Counted from the first letter of the stretch, positions 12,874-26,298 are shown. The stretch is 64,000 nucleotides of DNA from Paragorgia papillata (GCA_035771165.1 JAWNZC010000445.1:3397501-3461500); one strand, 5' to 3'. A program made the numbers and translations. The notes: generated by a model not told the origin, from the letters alone.

Positions 12874-14436
12874 CTAATAAAGTTTCAAACAAAGACAAAT
12901 TAAAATGAACGAAGTGTCTTGCTACAGTAAATGGTTAATTTGAATTAGAGTTAAATATTGGCTTTAAATGTTCTTCGAGCTCATTTATTTAAAAAAAAAT
13001 TAATCCGTCTTGTCCCAGATTCGAATGTCCAGTATTCCAAAAGAAACGATACAGGCGCAAAAGTGTAATGCTCAAATGCTCAGAAAATGTTTCTGAGCCT
13101 AGCTGATGCAGATCGAAGCAATGGTATTTTTTATCTAACCCTTTATCTGCCAGAAAGTTTTTTTTATTTTTCTCTTTCTAACGCCAGACGATTTCAGTAC
13201 TTGTCAAGTAAGAGCCTCCGAGCGGCAAAAGGTTAACCAAAGGTGTCAATTTAGATCTCATTGACCGCATGCGCAACACATTGTTTATAAACATTGGTTC
13301 TTATTACAAGACTCTTATAAACATTCACAATACGCAATCCTAATATACAGGTCTATGTGTTTGTAAAAGTTGCTCGATTGCACTGGTTAGTATAATCTGT
13401 GGAAAGACTATTAGGGATCGTTCATTATTTATAGCCAGGGAGGGGGCTGAAGAGAAAATACCATGGATCACAAACAATGTTTCACAGCACCATTTTCAAA
13501 ACAAAAAAATGTTTTTAAACCCTACCACTGTAACGCAGAAAAATTCTAACCCACCGCTACATCTATTTTGTTAGACAAGATCCCTTTTTTACAAGATTCT
13601 AAGTTAACTCTTTTTCTGCCAAAAGTAGAGGATGTTTTAACCCTTTGACTCCGAAGCACGCATGTAGACGCAGCTTTAGTATTTTACTCTGGCTAACGCC
13701 AGACCATTATACTCGTCAAGTGAAGAACCCTGGTAGTCAAGGGGTTAAAGTGCCAAAGAGCATTAGCACACATTAATGCCTCCACTAAAGAAATTAAGAA
13801 AGTCAATGAAAACCTTCTCAACAGAAAAATGGAATTGTACGACTTAGAATTGAAATATATTGACAATTTCAGCGCTGGATTTAGGACGGTTATGCGGAAG
13901 CCATGGATTGTGCGAAACTTTAGGTCGGCATTTCTAGAGTGGTGGGGGTCCGGGACCATGCTCTCCTATTTTTTTTAATTAATTGGCTCTTTAAAATGGC
14001 ATTTCTTGCATTCTGACAACTGCACTATTCAGAAAGATCTAATAGTCCCAAAAGTCGTTTTCGATAGAACGTATTTTTAATCAGGGTTTTATTGATAAAA
14101 TCTTTTCCAAATTGGTATGCTTTTGTATTTTATTTCATCTGAGAGCAAAAACTGGCAGACTATCCCCACCCCCCAGGATGTGCCTTTTCGTCATCAGTTA
14201 TCAAAAACAATCAGAGGATTATCTGATATAAAAATATGCAAAGTGACCTAGGTCACAACTATGTGATTATACTGCATTAGTGCTGATTGATCGCAGACTG
14301 TATTCTCTTTTCCTGTTCAGGGGGAAGGGAGTGCGGTAAGAGACAATCTATTACATATGTATACTAGGAAAATAAAGAAGTCTGTACTTATTAAAGGATC
14401 TATTGCCTTTCTAATAAAAATATAAAATAAATTATG

Positions 14437-15203
14437 CGCCAATTTATATTAACTAGATAAATTGGGATTAATGAGAAGCTACATCTTAATACTCTCACGC
14501 AATAGCGCAGTTATGACATTTTCTGCGTTATGTCACTTTTATTGCTCTTAGCAATTTGGCAAAAACAAGGTATTAAAAAAGAAGCGCATGCACAAGTTAT
14601 CTAATACGATTTAATCAAACCGGACATCCCAAGCTTATAAGCCTAAAGCATGTCAAAAAAAACAAGATAGCTCACTCTGGTTCTGATCGCCTTCCTCAAA
14701 ACATCTAGTCGAAGTTACCCCACCCACCGCACCCTTTGAGAATAAATACGGAACATTTAGAGTTGTTGTTAAAGAACTTCAATTTGTAATATAGTTTACG
14801 GTTGAAATATCATTTAGTTTTTGTGTAATACGAAAAGCGAGGTAAAGAACAAACCCAAAAATTGTATATATATATTTAAAAAATTCTATTAATAAAGAAA
14901 TCGGGGCGGAAAGTGGTGTCCCCTCGGCCACACTTCGCCCACGGTGAAGCACACACCGGCGACGGAGAGCAAGGTCCATAACGGTGAGGGCCCTTACCTT
15001 CACCCTGATCTTCGCTTCTCTCGGTCACTTCACCACGGGGAAGCCCGGCTGGGACATGAGAGCAAGGTCCATAACAGTGAGGGCCCTTACTCTCACTCTG
15101 ACTTTCGCTTCTCCAGCTTTTTCTGGGGGCCCTTACCTCCAGAAAACCGCACTTTCCGTCACCCAAAAAATTATCCACACAAAGATTTGCGTGACTTATT
15201 AAG
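14437..15203. mobile_element. 767-bp insertion in array unit 6
   Basis: Compared with the other units, which read ATTATG-TACATTATTCC, this unit has 767 extra bases between these two words. The insert begins with a small inverted repeat (CCAATTTAT / ATAAATTGG, 14439-14465) and contains a direct duplication of roughly 90 bp beginning AGCAAGGTCCATAACRGTGA at about 14969 and 15060. It is more GC-rich in its right half than the array. I see no clear terminal inverted repeats or target duplication, so its class is not identified. Confidence 0.7.
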
Positions 15204-15225
15204 TACATTATTCCTGCGACGTTAC

Positions 15226-15351
15226 CTGTGCAGTTGATTGTTCCATCTCCAGAATATCCTTGTGTACATTGACAAGAATAAGATCCCTCAGTATTCGAGC
15301 AATTAGCGTGTTGGTGGCATATGTTAGGATCCTTGGTGCATTCATTTATAT
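15226..15351 (-). CDS. Array EGF exon 6 (unit with a 767-bp insertion)
   Basis: Consensus array EGF exon. A 767-bp insertion (14437-15203) begins 22 bp inside the intron next to its donor GTAACG. The donor hexamer itself is intact. If the donor were skipped, reading through would add more than 80 residues from the insert before a stop, so this copy is the one most likely to be spliced abnormally. Confidence 0.82.
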
Positions 15352-16936
15352 CTAATAAAGTTTCAAACAAAGACAAATTAAAATGAACGAAGTGTCTTGC
15401 TACAGTAAATGGTTAATTTGAATTAGAGTTAAATATTGGCTTTAAATGTTCTTCGAGCTCATTTATTTAAAAAAAAATTAATCCGTCTTGTCCCAGATTC
15501 GAATGTCCAGTTTTCCAAAAGAAACGATACAGGCGCAAAAGTGTAATGCTCAAATGCTCAGAAAATGTTTCTGAGCCTAGCTGATGCAGATCGGAGCAAT
15601 GGTATTTATTATCTAACCCATTGTCTCCCAGAAAGTTTTTTTTATTTTTCTCTTTCTAACGCCAGACGATTTCAGTACTTGTCAAGTAAGAGCCTCCGAG
15701 CGGCAAAAGGTTAACCAAAGGTGTCAATTTAGATCTCATTGACCGCATGCGCAACACATTGTTTATAAACATTGGTTCTTATTACAAGACTCTTATAAAC
15801 ATTCACAATACGCAATCCTAATATACAGGTCTATGTGTTTGTAAAAGTTGCTCGATTGCACTGGTTAGTATAATCTGTGGAAAGACTATTAGGGATCGTT
15901 CATTATTTATAGCCAGGTAGGGGGCTGAAGAGAAAATACCATGGATCACAAACAATGATTCACCCCACCATATTCAAAACAAAAAAATGTTTTTAAACCC
16001 TACCACTGTAAAGCAGAAAAATTTTAACCCACCCCTACATCTATTTTGTTAGACAAGATCCCTTTTTTACAATATTCTAAGTTAACTCTTTTTCTGCCAA
16101 AAGTAGAGGATGTTTTAACCCTTTGACTCCGAAGCACGCATGTAGACGCAGCTTTAGTATTTTACTCTGGCTAACGCCAGACCATTATACTCGTCAAGTG
16201 AAGAACCCTGGTAGTCAAGGGGTTAAAGTGCCAAAGAGCATTAGCACACATTAATGCCTCCACTAAAGAAATTAAGAAAGTCAATGAAAACCTTCTCAAC
16301 AGAAAAATGGAATTGTACGACTTAGAATTGAAATATATTGACAATCTCAGCGCCGGATTTAGGACGGTTATGCGGAAGCCATGGATTGTGCGAAACTTTA
16401 GGTCTGTATTTCTAGAGTGGTGGGGTTCCGGGACCATGCTCTCCTATTTTTTTTAATTAATTGGCTCTTTAAAATGGCATTTCTTGCATTCTGACAACTG
16501 CACTATTCAGAAAGATCTAATAGTCCCAAAAGTCGTTTTCGATAGAACGTATTTTTAATCAGGGTTTTATTGATAAAATCTTTTCCAAATTGGTATGCTT
16601 TTGTATTTTATTTCATCTGAGAGCAAAAACTGGCAGACTATCGCCACCCCCCAGGATGTGCCTTTTCGTCATCAGTTATCAAAAACAATCAGAGGATTAT
16701 CTGATATAAAAATATGCAAAGTGACCTAGGTCACAACTATGTGATTATACTGCATTAGTGCTGATTGATCGCAGACTGTATTCTCTTTTCCTGTTCAGGG
16801 GGAAGGGAGTGCGGTAAGAGACAATCTATTACATATGTATACTAGGAAAATAAAAAAGTCTGTACTTATTAAAGGATCTATTGCCTTTCTAATAAAAATA
16901 TAAAATAAATTATGTACATTATTCCTGCGACGTTAC

Positions 16937-17062
16937 CTGTGCAGTTGATTGTTCCATCTCCAGAATATCCTTGTGTACATTGACAAGAATAAGATCCCTC
17001 AGTATTCGAGCAAATAGCGTGTTGGTGGCATATGTTAGGATCCTTGGTGCATTCATTTATAT
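16937..17062 (-). CDS. Array EGF exon 7 (Asn17 to Ile variant)
   Basis: Array EGF exon with a single replacement: HAICSN in place of HANCSN, so Asn17 of the N-C-S sequon becomes Ile. The change removes a potential N-glycosylation site between cysteines 2 and 3. Splice sites are unchanged. Confidence 0.85.
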
Positions 17063-18647
17063 CTAATAAAGTTTCAAACAAAGACAAATTAAAATGAACG
17101 AAGTGTCTTGCTACAGTAAATGGTTAATTTGAATTAGAGTTAAATATTGGCTTTAAATGTTCTTCGAGCTCATTTATTTAAAAAAAAATTAATCCGTCTT
17201 GTCCCAGATTCGAATGTCCAGTTTTCCAAAAGAAACGATACAGGCGCAAAAGTGTAATGCTCAAATGCTCAGAAAATGTTTCTGAGCCTAGCTGATGCAG
17301 ATCGGAGCAATGGTATTTATTATCTAACCCATTGTCTCCCAGAAAGTTTTTTTTATTTTTCTCTTTCTAACGCCAGACGATTTCAGTACTTGTCAAGTAA
17401 GAGCCTCCGAGCGGCAAAAAGTTAACCAAAGGTGTCAATTTAGATCTCATTGACCGCATGCGCAACACATTGTATATAAACACTGGTTCTTATTACAAGA
17501 CTCTTATAAACATTCACAATACGCAATCCTAATATACAGGTCTATGTGTTTGTAAAAGTTGCTCGATTGCACTGGTTAGTATAATCTTTGGAAAGACTAT
17601 TAGGGATCGTTCATTATTTATAGCCAGGGAGGGGGCTGAAGAGAAAATACTTTGGATCACAAACAATGTTTCACCCCACTATTTTCAAAACAAAAAAATG
17701 TTTTTAAACCCCACCACTGTAAAGCAGAAAAATTTTAACCCACCCCTACATCTATTTTGTTAGACAAGATCCCTTTTTTACAAGATTCTAAGTTAACTCT
17801 TTTTCTGCCAAAAGTAGAGGATGTTTTAACCCTTTGACTCCGAAGCACGCATGTAGACGCAGCTTTAGTATTTTACTCTGGCTAACGCCAGACCATTATA
17901 CTCGTCAAGTGAAGAACCCTGGTAGTCAAGGGGTTAAAGTGCCAAAGAGCATTAGCACACATTAATGCCTCCACTAAAGAAATTAAGAAAGTCAATGAAA
18001 ACCTTCTCAACAGAAAAATGGAATTGTACGACTTAGAATTGAAATATATTGACAATCTCAGCGCCGGATTTAGGACGGTTATGCGGAAGCCATGGATTGT
18101 GCGAAACTTTAGGTCTGTATTTCTAGAGTGGTGGGGTTCCGGGACCATGCTCTCCTATTTTTTTTAATTAATTGGCTCTTTAAAATGGCATTTCTTGCAT
18201 TCTGACAACTGCACTATTCAGAAAGATCTAATAGTCCCAAAAGTCGTTTTCGATAGAACGTATTTTTAATCAGGGTTTTATTGATAAAATCTTTTCCAAA
18301 TTGGTATGCTTTTGTATTTTATTTCATCTGAGAGCAAAAACTGGCAGACTATCCCCACCCCCCAGGATGTGCCTTTTCGTCATCAGTTATCAAAAACAAT
18401 CAGAGGATTATCTGATATAAAAATATGCAAAGTGACCTAGGTCACAACTATGTGATTATACTGCATTAGTGCTGATTGATCGCAGACTGTATTCTCTTTT
18501 CCTGTTCAGGGGGAAGGGAGTGCGGTAAGAGACAATCTATTACATATGTATACTAGGAAAATAAAGAAGTCTGTACTTATTAAAGGATCTATTGCCTTTC
18601 TAATAAAAATATAAAATAAATTATGTACATTATTCCTGCGACGTTAC

Positions 18648-18773
18648 CTGTGCAGTTGATTGTTCCATCTCCAGAATATCCTTGTGTACATTGACAAGAA
18701 TAAGATCCCTCAGTATTCGAGCAATTAGCGTGTTGGTGGCATATGTTAGGATCCTTGGTGCATTCATTTATAT
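18648..18773 (-). CDS. Array EGF exon 8
   Basis: Consensus array EGF exon with intact splice sites, 1,711 bp from exon 7 and 1,712 bp from exon 9. All six cysteines and the DINEC calcium ligands are present. Confidence 0.86.
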
Positions 18774-20359
18774 CTAATAAAGTTTCAAACAAAGACAAAT
18801 TAAAATGAACGAAGTGTCTTGCTACAGTAAATGGTTAATTTGAATTAGAGTTAAATATTGGCTTTAAATGTTCTTCGAGCTCATTTATTTAAAAAAAAAT
18901 TAATCCGTCTTGTCCCAGATTCGAATGTCCAGTTTTCCAAAAGAAACGATACAGGCGCAAAAGTGTAATGCTCAAATGCTCAGAAAATGTTTCTGAGCCT
19001 AGCTGATGCAGATCGGAAAAATGGTATTTATTATCTAACCCATTGTCTCCCAGAAAGTTTTTTTTATTTTTCTCTTTCTAACGCCAGACGATTTCAGTAC
19101 TTGTCAAGTAAGAGCCTCCGAGCGGCAAAAGGTTAACCAAAGGTGTCAATTTAGATCTCATTGACCGCATGCGCAACACATTGTTTATAAACATTGGTTC
19201 TTATTACAAGACTCTTATAAACATTCAAATACGCAATCCTAATATACAGGTCTATGTGTTTGTAAAAGTTGCTCGATTGCACTGGTTAGTATAATCTTTG
19301 CAAAAAGACTATTAGGGATCGTTCATTATTTATAGCCAGGGAGGGGGCTGAAGAGAAAATACCATGGATCACAAACAATGTTTCACAGCACCATTTTCAA
19401 AACAAAAAAATGTTTTTAAACCCTACCACTGTAACGCAGAAAAATTTTAACCCACCGCTACATCTATTTTGTTAGACAAGATCCCTTTTTTACAAGATTC
19501 TAAGTTAACTCTTTTTCTGCCAAAAGTAGAGGATGTTTTAACCCTTTGACTCCGAAGCACGCATGTAGACGCAGCTTTAGTATTTTACTCTGGCTAACGC
19601 CAGACCATTATACTCGTCAAGTGAAGAACCCTGGTAGTCAAGGGGTTAAAGTGCCAAAGAGCATTAGCACACATTAATGCCTCCACTAAAGAAATTAAGA
19701 AAGTCAATGAAAACCTTCTCAACAGAAAAATGGAATTGTACGACTTAGAATTGAAATATATTGACAATCTCAGCGCTGGATTTAGGACGGTTATGCGGAA
19801 CCCATGGATTGTGCGAAACTTTAGGTCTGCATTTCTAGAGTAGTGGGGGTCCGGGACCATGCTCTCCTATTTTTTTTAATTAATTGGCTCTTTAAAATGG
19901 CATTTCTTGCATTCTGACAACTGCACTATTCAGAAAGATCTAATAGTCCCAAAAGTCGTTTTCGATAGAACGTATTTTTAATCAGGGTTTTATTGATAAA
20001 ATCTTTTCCAAATTGGTATGCTTTTGTATTTTATTTCATCTGAGAGCAAAAACTGGCAGACTATCCCCACCCCCCAGGATGTGCCTTTTCGTCATCAGTT
20101 ATCAAAAACAATCAGAGGATTATCTGATATAAAAATATGCAAAGTGACCTAGGTCACAACTATGTGATTATACTGCATTAGTGCAGATTGATAGCAGACT
20201 GTATTCTCTTTTCCTGTTCAGGGGGAAGGGAGTGCGGTAAGAGACAATCTATTACATATGTATACTAGGAAAATAAAGAAGTCTGTACTTATTAAAGGAT
20301 CTATTGCCTTTCTAATAAAAATATAAAATAAATTATGTACATTATTCCTGCGACGTTAC

Positions 20360-20485
20360 CTGTGCAGTTGATTGTTCCATCTCCAGAATATCCTTGTGTA
20401 CATTGACAAGAATAAGATCCCTCAGTATTCGAGCAATTAGCGTGTTGGTGGCATATGTTAGGATCCTTGGTGCATTCATTTATAT
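20360..20485 (-). CDS. Array EGF exon 9
   Basis: Consensus array EGF exon, protein-identical to exons 3, 4, 5, 6, 8 and 10. Its unit carries the TAAATTATGTAC intron variant near the donor, as do units 5 and 7 to 10. Confidence 0.86.
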
Positions 20486-22070
20486 CTAATAAAGTTTCAA
20501 ACAAAGACAAATTAAAATGAACGAAGTGTCTTGCTACAGTAAATGGTTAATTTGAATTAGAGTTAAATATTGGCTTTAAATGTTCTTCGAGCTCATTTAT
20601 TTAAAAAAAAATTAATCCGTCTTGTCCCAGATTCGAATGTCCAGTTTTCCAAAAGAAACGATACAGGCGCAAAAGTGTAATGCTCAAATGCTCAGAAAAT
20701 GTTTCTGAGCCTAGCTGATGCAGATCGGAGCAATGGTATTTATTATCTAACCCATTGTCTCCCAGAAAGTTTTTTTTATTTTTCTCTTTCTAACGCCAGA
20801 CGATTTCAGTACTTGTCAAGTAAGAGCCTCCGAGCGGCAAAAAGTTAACCAAAGGTGTCAATTTAGATCTCATTGACCGCATGCGCAACACATTGTATAT
20901 AAACACTGGTTCTTATTACAAGACTCTTATAAACATTCACAATACGCAATCCTAATATACAGGTCTATGTGTTTGTAAAAGTTGCTCGATTGCACTGGTT
21001 AGTATAATCTTTGGAAAGACTATTAGGGATCGTTCATTATTTATAGCCAGGGAGGGGGCTGAAGAGAAAATAACATGGATCACAAACAATGTTTCACAGC
21101 ACCATTTTCAAAACAAAAAAATGTTTTTAAACCCTACCACTGTAACGCAGAAAAATTTTAACCCACCGCTACATCTATTTTGTTAGACAAGATCCCTTTT
21201 TTACAAGATTCTAAGTTAACTCTTTTTCTGCCAAAAGTAGAGGATGTTTTAACCCTTTGACTCCGAAGCACGCATGTAGACGCAGCTTTAGTATTTTACT
21301 CTGGCTAACGCCAGACCATTATACTCGTCAAGTGAAGAACCCTGGTAGTCAAGGGGTTAAAGTGCCAAAGAGCATTAGCACACATTAATGCCTCCACTAA
21401 AGAAATTAAGAAAGTCAATGAAAACCTTCTCAAAAGAAAAATGGAATTGTACGACTTAGAATTGAAATATATTGACAATCTCAGCGCTGGATTTAGGACG
21501 GTTATGCGGAAGCCATGGATTGTGCGAAGCTTTAGGTCTGCATTTCTAGAGTAGTGGGGGTCCGGGACCATGCTCTCCTATTTTTTTTAATTAATTGGCT
21601 CTTTAAAATGGCATTTCTTGCATTCTGACAACTGCACTATTCAGAAAGATCTAATAGTCCCAAAAGTCGTTTTCGATAGAACGTATTTTTAATCAGGGTT
21701 TTATTGATAAAATCTTTTCCAAATTGGTATGCTTTTGTATTTTATTTCATCTGAGAGCAAAAACTGGCAGACTATCCCCACCCCCCAGGATGTGCCTTTT
21801 CGTCATCAGTTATCAAAAACAATCAGAGGATTATCTGATATAAAAATATGCAAAGTGACCTAGGTCACAACTATGTGATTATACTGCATTAGTGCAGATT
21901 GATCGCAGACTGTATTCTCTTTTCCTGTTCAGGGGGAAGGGAGTGCGGTAAGAGACAATCTATTACATATGTATACTAGGAAAATAAAGAAGTCTGTACT
22001 TATTAAAGGATCTATTGCCTTTCTAATAAAAATATAAAATAAATTATGTACATTATTCCTGCGACGTTAC

Positions 22071-22196
22071 CTGTGCAGTTGATTGTTCCATCTCCAGAAT
22101 ATCCTTGTGTACATTGACAAGAATAAGATCCCTCAGTATTCGAGCAATTAGCGTGTTGGTGGCATATGTTAGGATCCTTGGTGCATTCATTTATAT
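22071..22196 (-). CDS. Array EGF exon 10
   Basis: Consensus copy of the 42-residue calcium-binding EGF (DINEC ... NCT), phase 1-1, with both splice sites intact. It lies 1,711 bp from array exon 9 and 1,710 bp from array exon 11. Confidence 0.86.
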
Positions 22197-23780
22197 CTAA
22201 TAAAGTTTCAAACAAAGACAAATTAAAATGAACGAAGTGTCTTGCTACAGTAAATGGTTAATTTGAATTAGAGTTAAATATTGGCTTTAAATGTTCTTCG
22301 AGCTCATTTATTTAAAAAAAAATTAATCCGTCTTGTCCCAGATTCGAATGTCCAGTTTTCCAAAAGAAACGATACAGGCGCAAAAGTGTAATGCTCAAAT
22401 GCTCAGAAAATGTTTCTGAGCCTAGCTGATGCAGATCGGAGCAATGGTATTTATTATCTAACCCATTGTCTCCCAGAAAGTTTTTTTTATTTTTCTCTTT
22501 CTAACGCCAGACGATTTCAGTACTTGTCAAGTAAGAGCCTCCGAGCGGCAAAAGGTTAACCAAAGGTGTCAATTTAGATCTCATTGACCGCATGCGCAAC
22601 ACATTGTTTATAAACACTGATTCTTATTACAAGACTCTTATAAACATTCACAATACGCAATCCTAATATACAAGTCTATGTGTTTGTAAAAGTTGCTCGA
22701 TTGCATTGGTTAGTATAATCTGTGGAAAGACTATTAGGGATCGTTCATTATTTATAGACAGGGAGGGGGCTGAAGAGAAAATACCATGGATCACAAACAA
22801 TGATTCACCCCACCATTTTCAAAACAAAAAAATGTTTTTAAACCCTACCACTGTAACGCAGAAAAATTTTAACCCACCGCTACATCTATTTTGTTAGACA
22901 AGATCCCTTTTTTACAAGATTCTAAGTTAACTCTTTTTCTGCCAAAAGTAGAGGATGTTTTAACCCTTTGACTCCTAAGCACGCATGTAGACGCAGCTTT
23001 AGTATTTTACTCTGGCTAACGCCAGACCATTATACTCGTCAAGTGAAGAACCCTGGTAGTCAAGGGGTTAAAGTGCCAAAGAGCATTAGCACACATTAAT
23101 GCCTCCACTAAAGAAATTAAGAAAGTCAATGAAAACCTTCTCAACAGAAAAATGGAATTGTACGACTTAGAATTGAAATATATTGACAAGCTCAGCGCTG
23201 GATTTAGGACGGTTATGCGGAAGCCATGGATGGTGCGAAACTTTAGGTCTGTATTTCTAGAGTGGTGGGGGTACGGGACCATACCCTAATATTTTTTTTA
23301 ATTAATTGGCTCTTTAAAATGGCATTTCTTGCATTCTGACAACTGCACTATTCAGAAAGATCTAATAGTCCCAAAAGTCGTTTTCGATAGAACGTATTTT
23401 TTATCAGGGTTTTATTGATAAAATCTTTTCCAAATTGGTATGCTTTTGTATTTTATTTCATCGGATAGCAAAAACGTGCAGACTACCCCCACCCCCCAGG
23501 ATGTGCCATTTCGTCATTTATCATAAAAAATCAGAGCATTATCTGATATAAAAATATGCAAAGTGACCTAGGTCACAACTATGTGATTATATACTGCATT
23601 AGTGCTGATTGATAGCAGAATGTAGTCTCTTTTCCTGTTCGGGGGGAAGTGAGTGCGGTAAAAGACAATCCATTACATATGTATAGTAGGAAAATAAAAA
23701 GTCTGCACTTATTAAAAGGATCTATTGCCTTTCCAATAAAAATATAAAATAGATTATGCACAGTATTCCTGCGACGTTAC

Positions 23781-23906
23781 CTGTGCAGTTGATTGTTCCA
23801 TCTCCAGAATATCCTTGTGTACATTGACAGGAATAAGATCCCTCAGTATTCGAGCAATTAGCGTGTTGGTGGCATATGTTAGGATCCTCGGTGCATTCAT
23901 TTATAT
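23781..23906 (-). CDS. Array EGF exon 11
   Basis: Calcium-binding EGF exon, 126 bp, phase 1-1, with intact TTATTAG acceptor and GTAACG donor. It carries Glu7 (TEDPN) where most copies have Lys7, a difference shared only with array exon 1 at the far end of the array. Flanking intron text (TAGATTATGCAC type) matches units 3 and 4, not the neighbouring unit 10, which points to exchange between non-adjacent units. Confidence 0.85.
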
Positions 23907-25432
23907 CTAATAAAGTTTCAAACAAACACAAATTAAAACGAACGAAGTGACTTGCTACAGTAAATGGTTAATTTGAAATAGAGTTAAATATTGGCTTTAA
24001 ATGTTCTTTGATCTCATTTATTTAAAAAAAATTTAATCCGTCTTGTCCCAGATTCGAAATGTCCAGTATTCCAAAAGAAACGATACAGGCGCAAAAGGGT
24101 TATGCTCACATGCTCAGAAAATGTTTCTGTGCCTAGCAAATGCTGATCGGAGCAATGGTATTTTTTATTTAACACTTTTTCTCCCAGAAAAGTCGTATGT
24201 ACGACCCCTTTTTTTTATTTTTCTCTTTCTAACGCCAGACGATTTCAGTACTTGTCAAGTAAGAGCCTCCGAGCGGCAAAAAGTTAACCAAAGGTGTCAA
24301 TTTAGATCTCATTGACCGCATGCGCAACACATTGTATATAAACACTGGTTCTTCTTACAAGACTCTTATAAACATTCACAATACGCAATCCTAATATACA
24401 GGTCTATGTGTTTATAAAAGTTGCTCGATTGCACTGGTTAGTATAATCTTTGGAAAGACTATTAGGGATCGTTCATTATTTATAGCCAGGGGGGGCTGAA
24501 GAGAAAATACTTTGGATCACAAACAATGTTTCACCCTACTATTTTCAAAACAAAAAAATGTTTTTAAACCCCACCACTGTAACGCAGAAAAATTTTAACC
24601 CACCCCTACATCTATTTTGTTAGAGAAGATCCCTTTTTTACAAGATTCTAAGTTAACTCTTTTTCTGCCAAAAGTGAGGATGTTTTAAGCCTTTGACTCC
24701 GAAGCACGCATGTAGACGCAGCTTTAGTATTTTACTCTGGCTAACGCCAGACCATTATACTCGTCAAGTGAAGAACCCTGGTAGTCAAGGGGTTAAAGTG
24801 CCAAAGAGCATTAGCACACATTAATGCCTCCACTAAAGAAATTAAGAAAGTCAATGAAAACCTTCTCAACAGAAAAATGGAATTGTACGACTTAGAATTG
24901 AAATATATTGACAATCTCAACGCTGGATTTAGGACGGTTATGCGGAAGCCATGGATGGTGCGAAACTTTAGGTCTGTATTTCTAGAGTGGTGGGGGTCCG
25001 GGACCATGCCCCCCTATTTTTTTTAATTAATTGGCTCTTTAAAATGGCATTTCTTGCATTCTGACAACTGCACTAATCAGAAAGATCTAATAGTCCCAAA
25101 AGTCGTTTTCGATAGAACGTCGTTTTTATCTGGGTTTAATTGATAAAATCTTTTACAAATTGGTATGCTTTTGTATTTTATTTCATCTGAGAGTAAAAAC
25201 TGGCAGACTATCCCCACCCCCCAGGATGTGCCATTTCGTCATCAGTTATCAAAAACAATCAGAGCATTATCTGATATAAAAATATGCAAAGTGACCTAGG
25301 TCACAACTATGTGATTATACTGCAATACTGCTGATTGATCGCAGACTGCAGTCTCTTTTCCTGTTCGGGGGGAAGGGGGTGCGGTAATTACATATGTATA
25401 TATACTAGGAAAATGAAGAAGTCTGTACCTAT

Positions 25433-25574
25433 AGATCGTTTTCACTCACGTGATCGGTGGCCCCATTGGGGCGGCGAAACAATACGAAATATTTGAATAG
25501 GAATAGAGCTAAATTCCCATAGGATAAAGATGGTACACCAATATGGCCGCCGTGACGTCAGATGAAAACGATCT
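25433..25574. mobile_element. 142-bp MITE in array unit 12
   Basis: Ends are inverted (AGATCGTTTTCA at the left, TGAAAACGATCT at the right) and the segment is missing from all other units, which accounts exactly for the longer spacing of this unit. The target duplication is unclear because the flanking text is short and AT-rich. Confidence 0.65.
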
Positions 25575-25631
25575 ATTGCCTTTCCAATGAAAATATAAAA
25601 TAGATTATGTACAGTATTCCTGCAACGTTAC

Positions 25632-25757
25632 CTGTGCAGTTGATTGTTCCATCTCCAGAATATCCTTGTGTACATTGACAAAAATAAGATCCCTCAGTAT
25701 TCGAGCAATTAGCATGTTGGTGGCATATGTTAGGATCCTTGGTGCATTCATTTATAT
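25632..25757 (-). CDS. Array EGF exon 12 (first in transcription order)
   Basis: A 126-bp phase 1-1 calcium-binding EGF exon with acceptor TTATTAG and donor GTAACG. It has six cysteines, an N-terminal DINEC calcium ligand set and a C-x-N-x4-Y-x-C-x-C hydroxylation-type motif. It differs from the array consensus by Ser26 to Phe (SYFCQC). Its repeat unit is 1,851 bp instead of ~1,711 because a 142-bp MITE sits at 25433-25574. Confidence 0.85.
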
Positions 25758-26298
25758 CTAATAAAGTTTCAAACAAACACAAATTAAAATGAACGAAGTG
25801 TCTTGCTACAGTAAATGGTTAATTTGAATTAGTTCATGTGTCCAACAAGAGTTAAATATTGGGTTTAAATGTTCTTCGAGCTCATTTACTTAAAATAAAT
25901 TTAATCCGCCTTGTCCCAGATTCGAATGTCCAGTATTCCAAAAGAAACGACACAGGCGCAAAAGGGTTAACCAAAGGTGTCAATTTAGATCTCATTGACC
26001 GCATGCGCAACACATTGTTTATAAACACTGGTTCTTATTACAAGACTCTTATAAACATTCACAATGCGCAATCCTAATATACAGATCTGTGTGTTTGTAA
26101 AAGTTGCTCGATTGCACTGGTTAGTATAATCTTTGGAAAGACTATTAGGGCTGAAGAGAAAATACCTTGGATCACAAACAATTTTTAAAACAAAAAATGT
26201 TTTAACCCCACCACTGTAACGCGGAAATTTTTTTATCCCACCCCTACATCTATTTTGTTAGACAAGATCCCTTTTTTTACAAGATTCTAATAAGTTAA

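Larger units (their letters stand above)
6044..26290. repeat. Tandem array of ~1,711-bp EGF-exon units
   Basis: Spacing of the 126-bp EGF exons is 1324, 1749, 1711, 1712, 2478, 1711, 1711, 1712, 1711, 1710 and 1851 bp. The odd values are explained by an intron deletion (first), small indels (second), the 767-bp insert at 14437-15203 and the 142-bp MITE at 25433-25574. Each unit carries, in plus order: the exon, intron text with two copies of a short TTAACCC...GGTTAA repeat, a plus-strand open stretch rich in Lys/Glu, and the 14-bp palindrome GTGACCTAGGTCAC. Intron divergence is as low as exon divergence in the central units, which indicates recent duplication or gene conversion. Confidence 0.92.

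Noticed and set aside
8560..23282. Repeated minus-strand 88-codon frame in the array (MVPxPHxSRN start)
   Set aside because: It is the complement of the more protein-like plus-strand stretch in the same intron segment and has no splice signals compatible with the EGF exons.
9123..23761. Recurring 60- and 69-codon frames around the EGF exons
   Set aside because: The 69-codon frames are the EGF exon read through into both introns; the true exon is 126 bp. The 60-codon frames lie in another frame over intron DNA.
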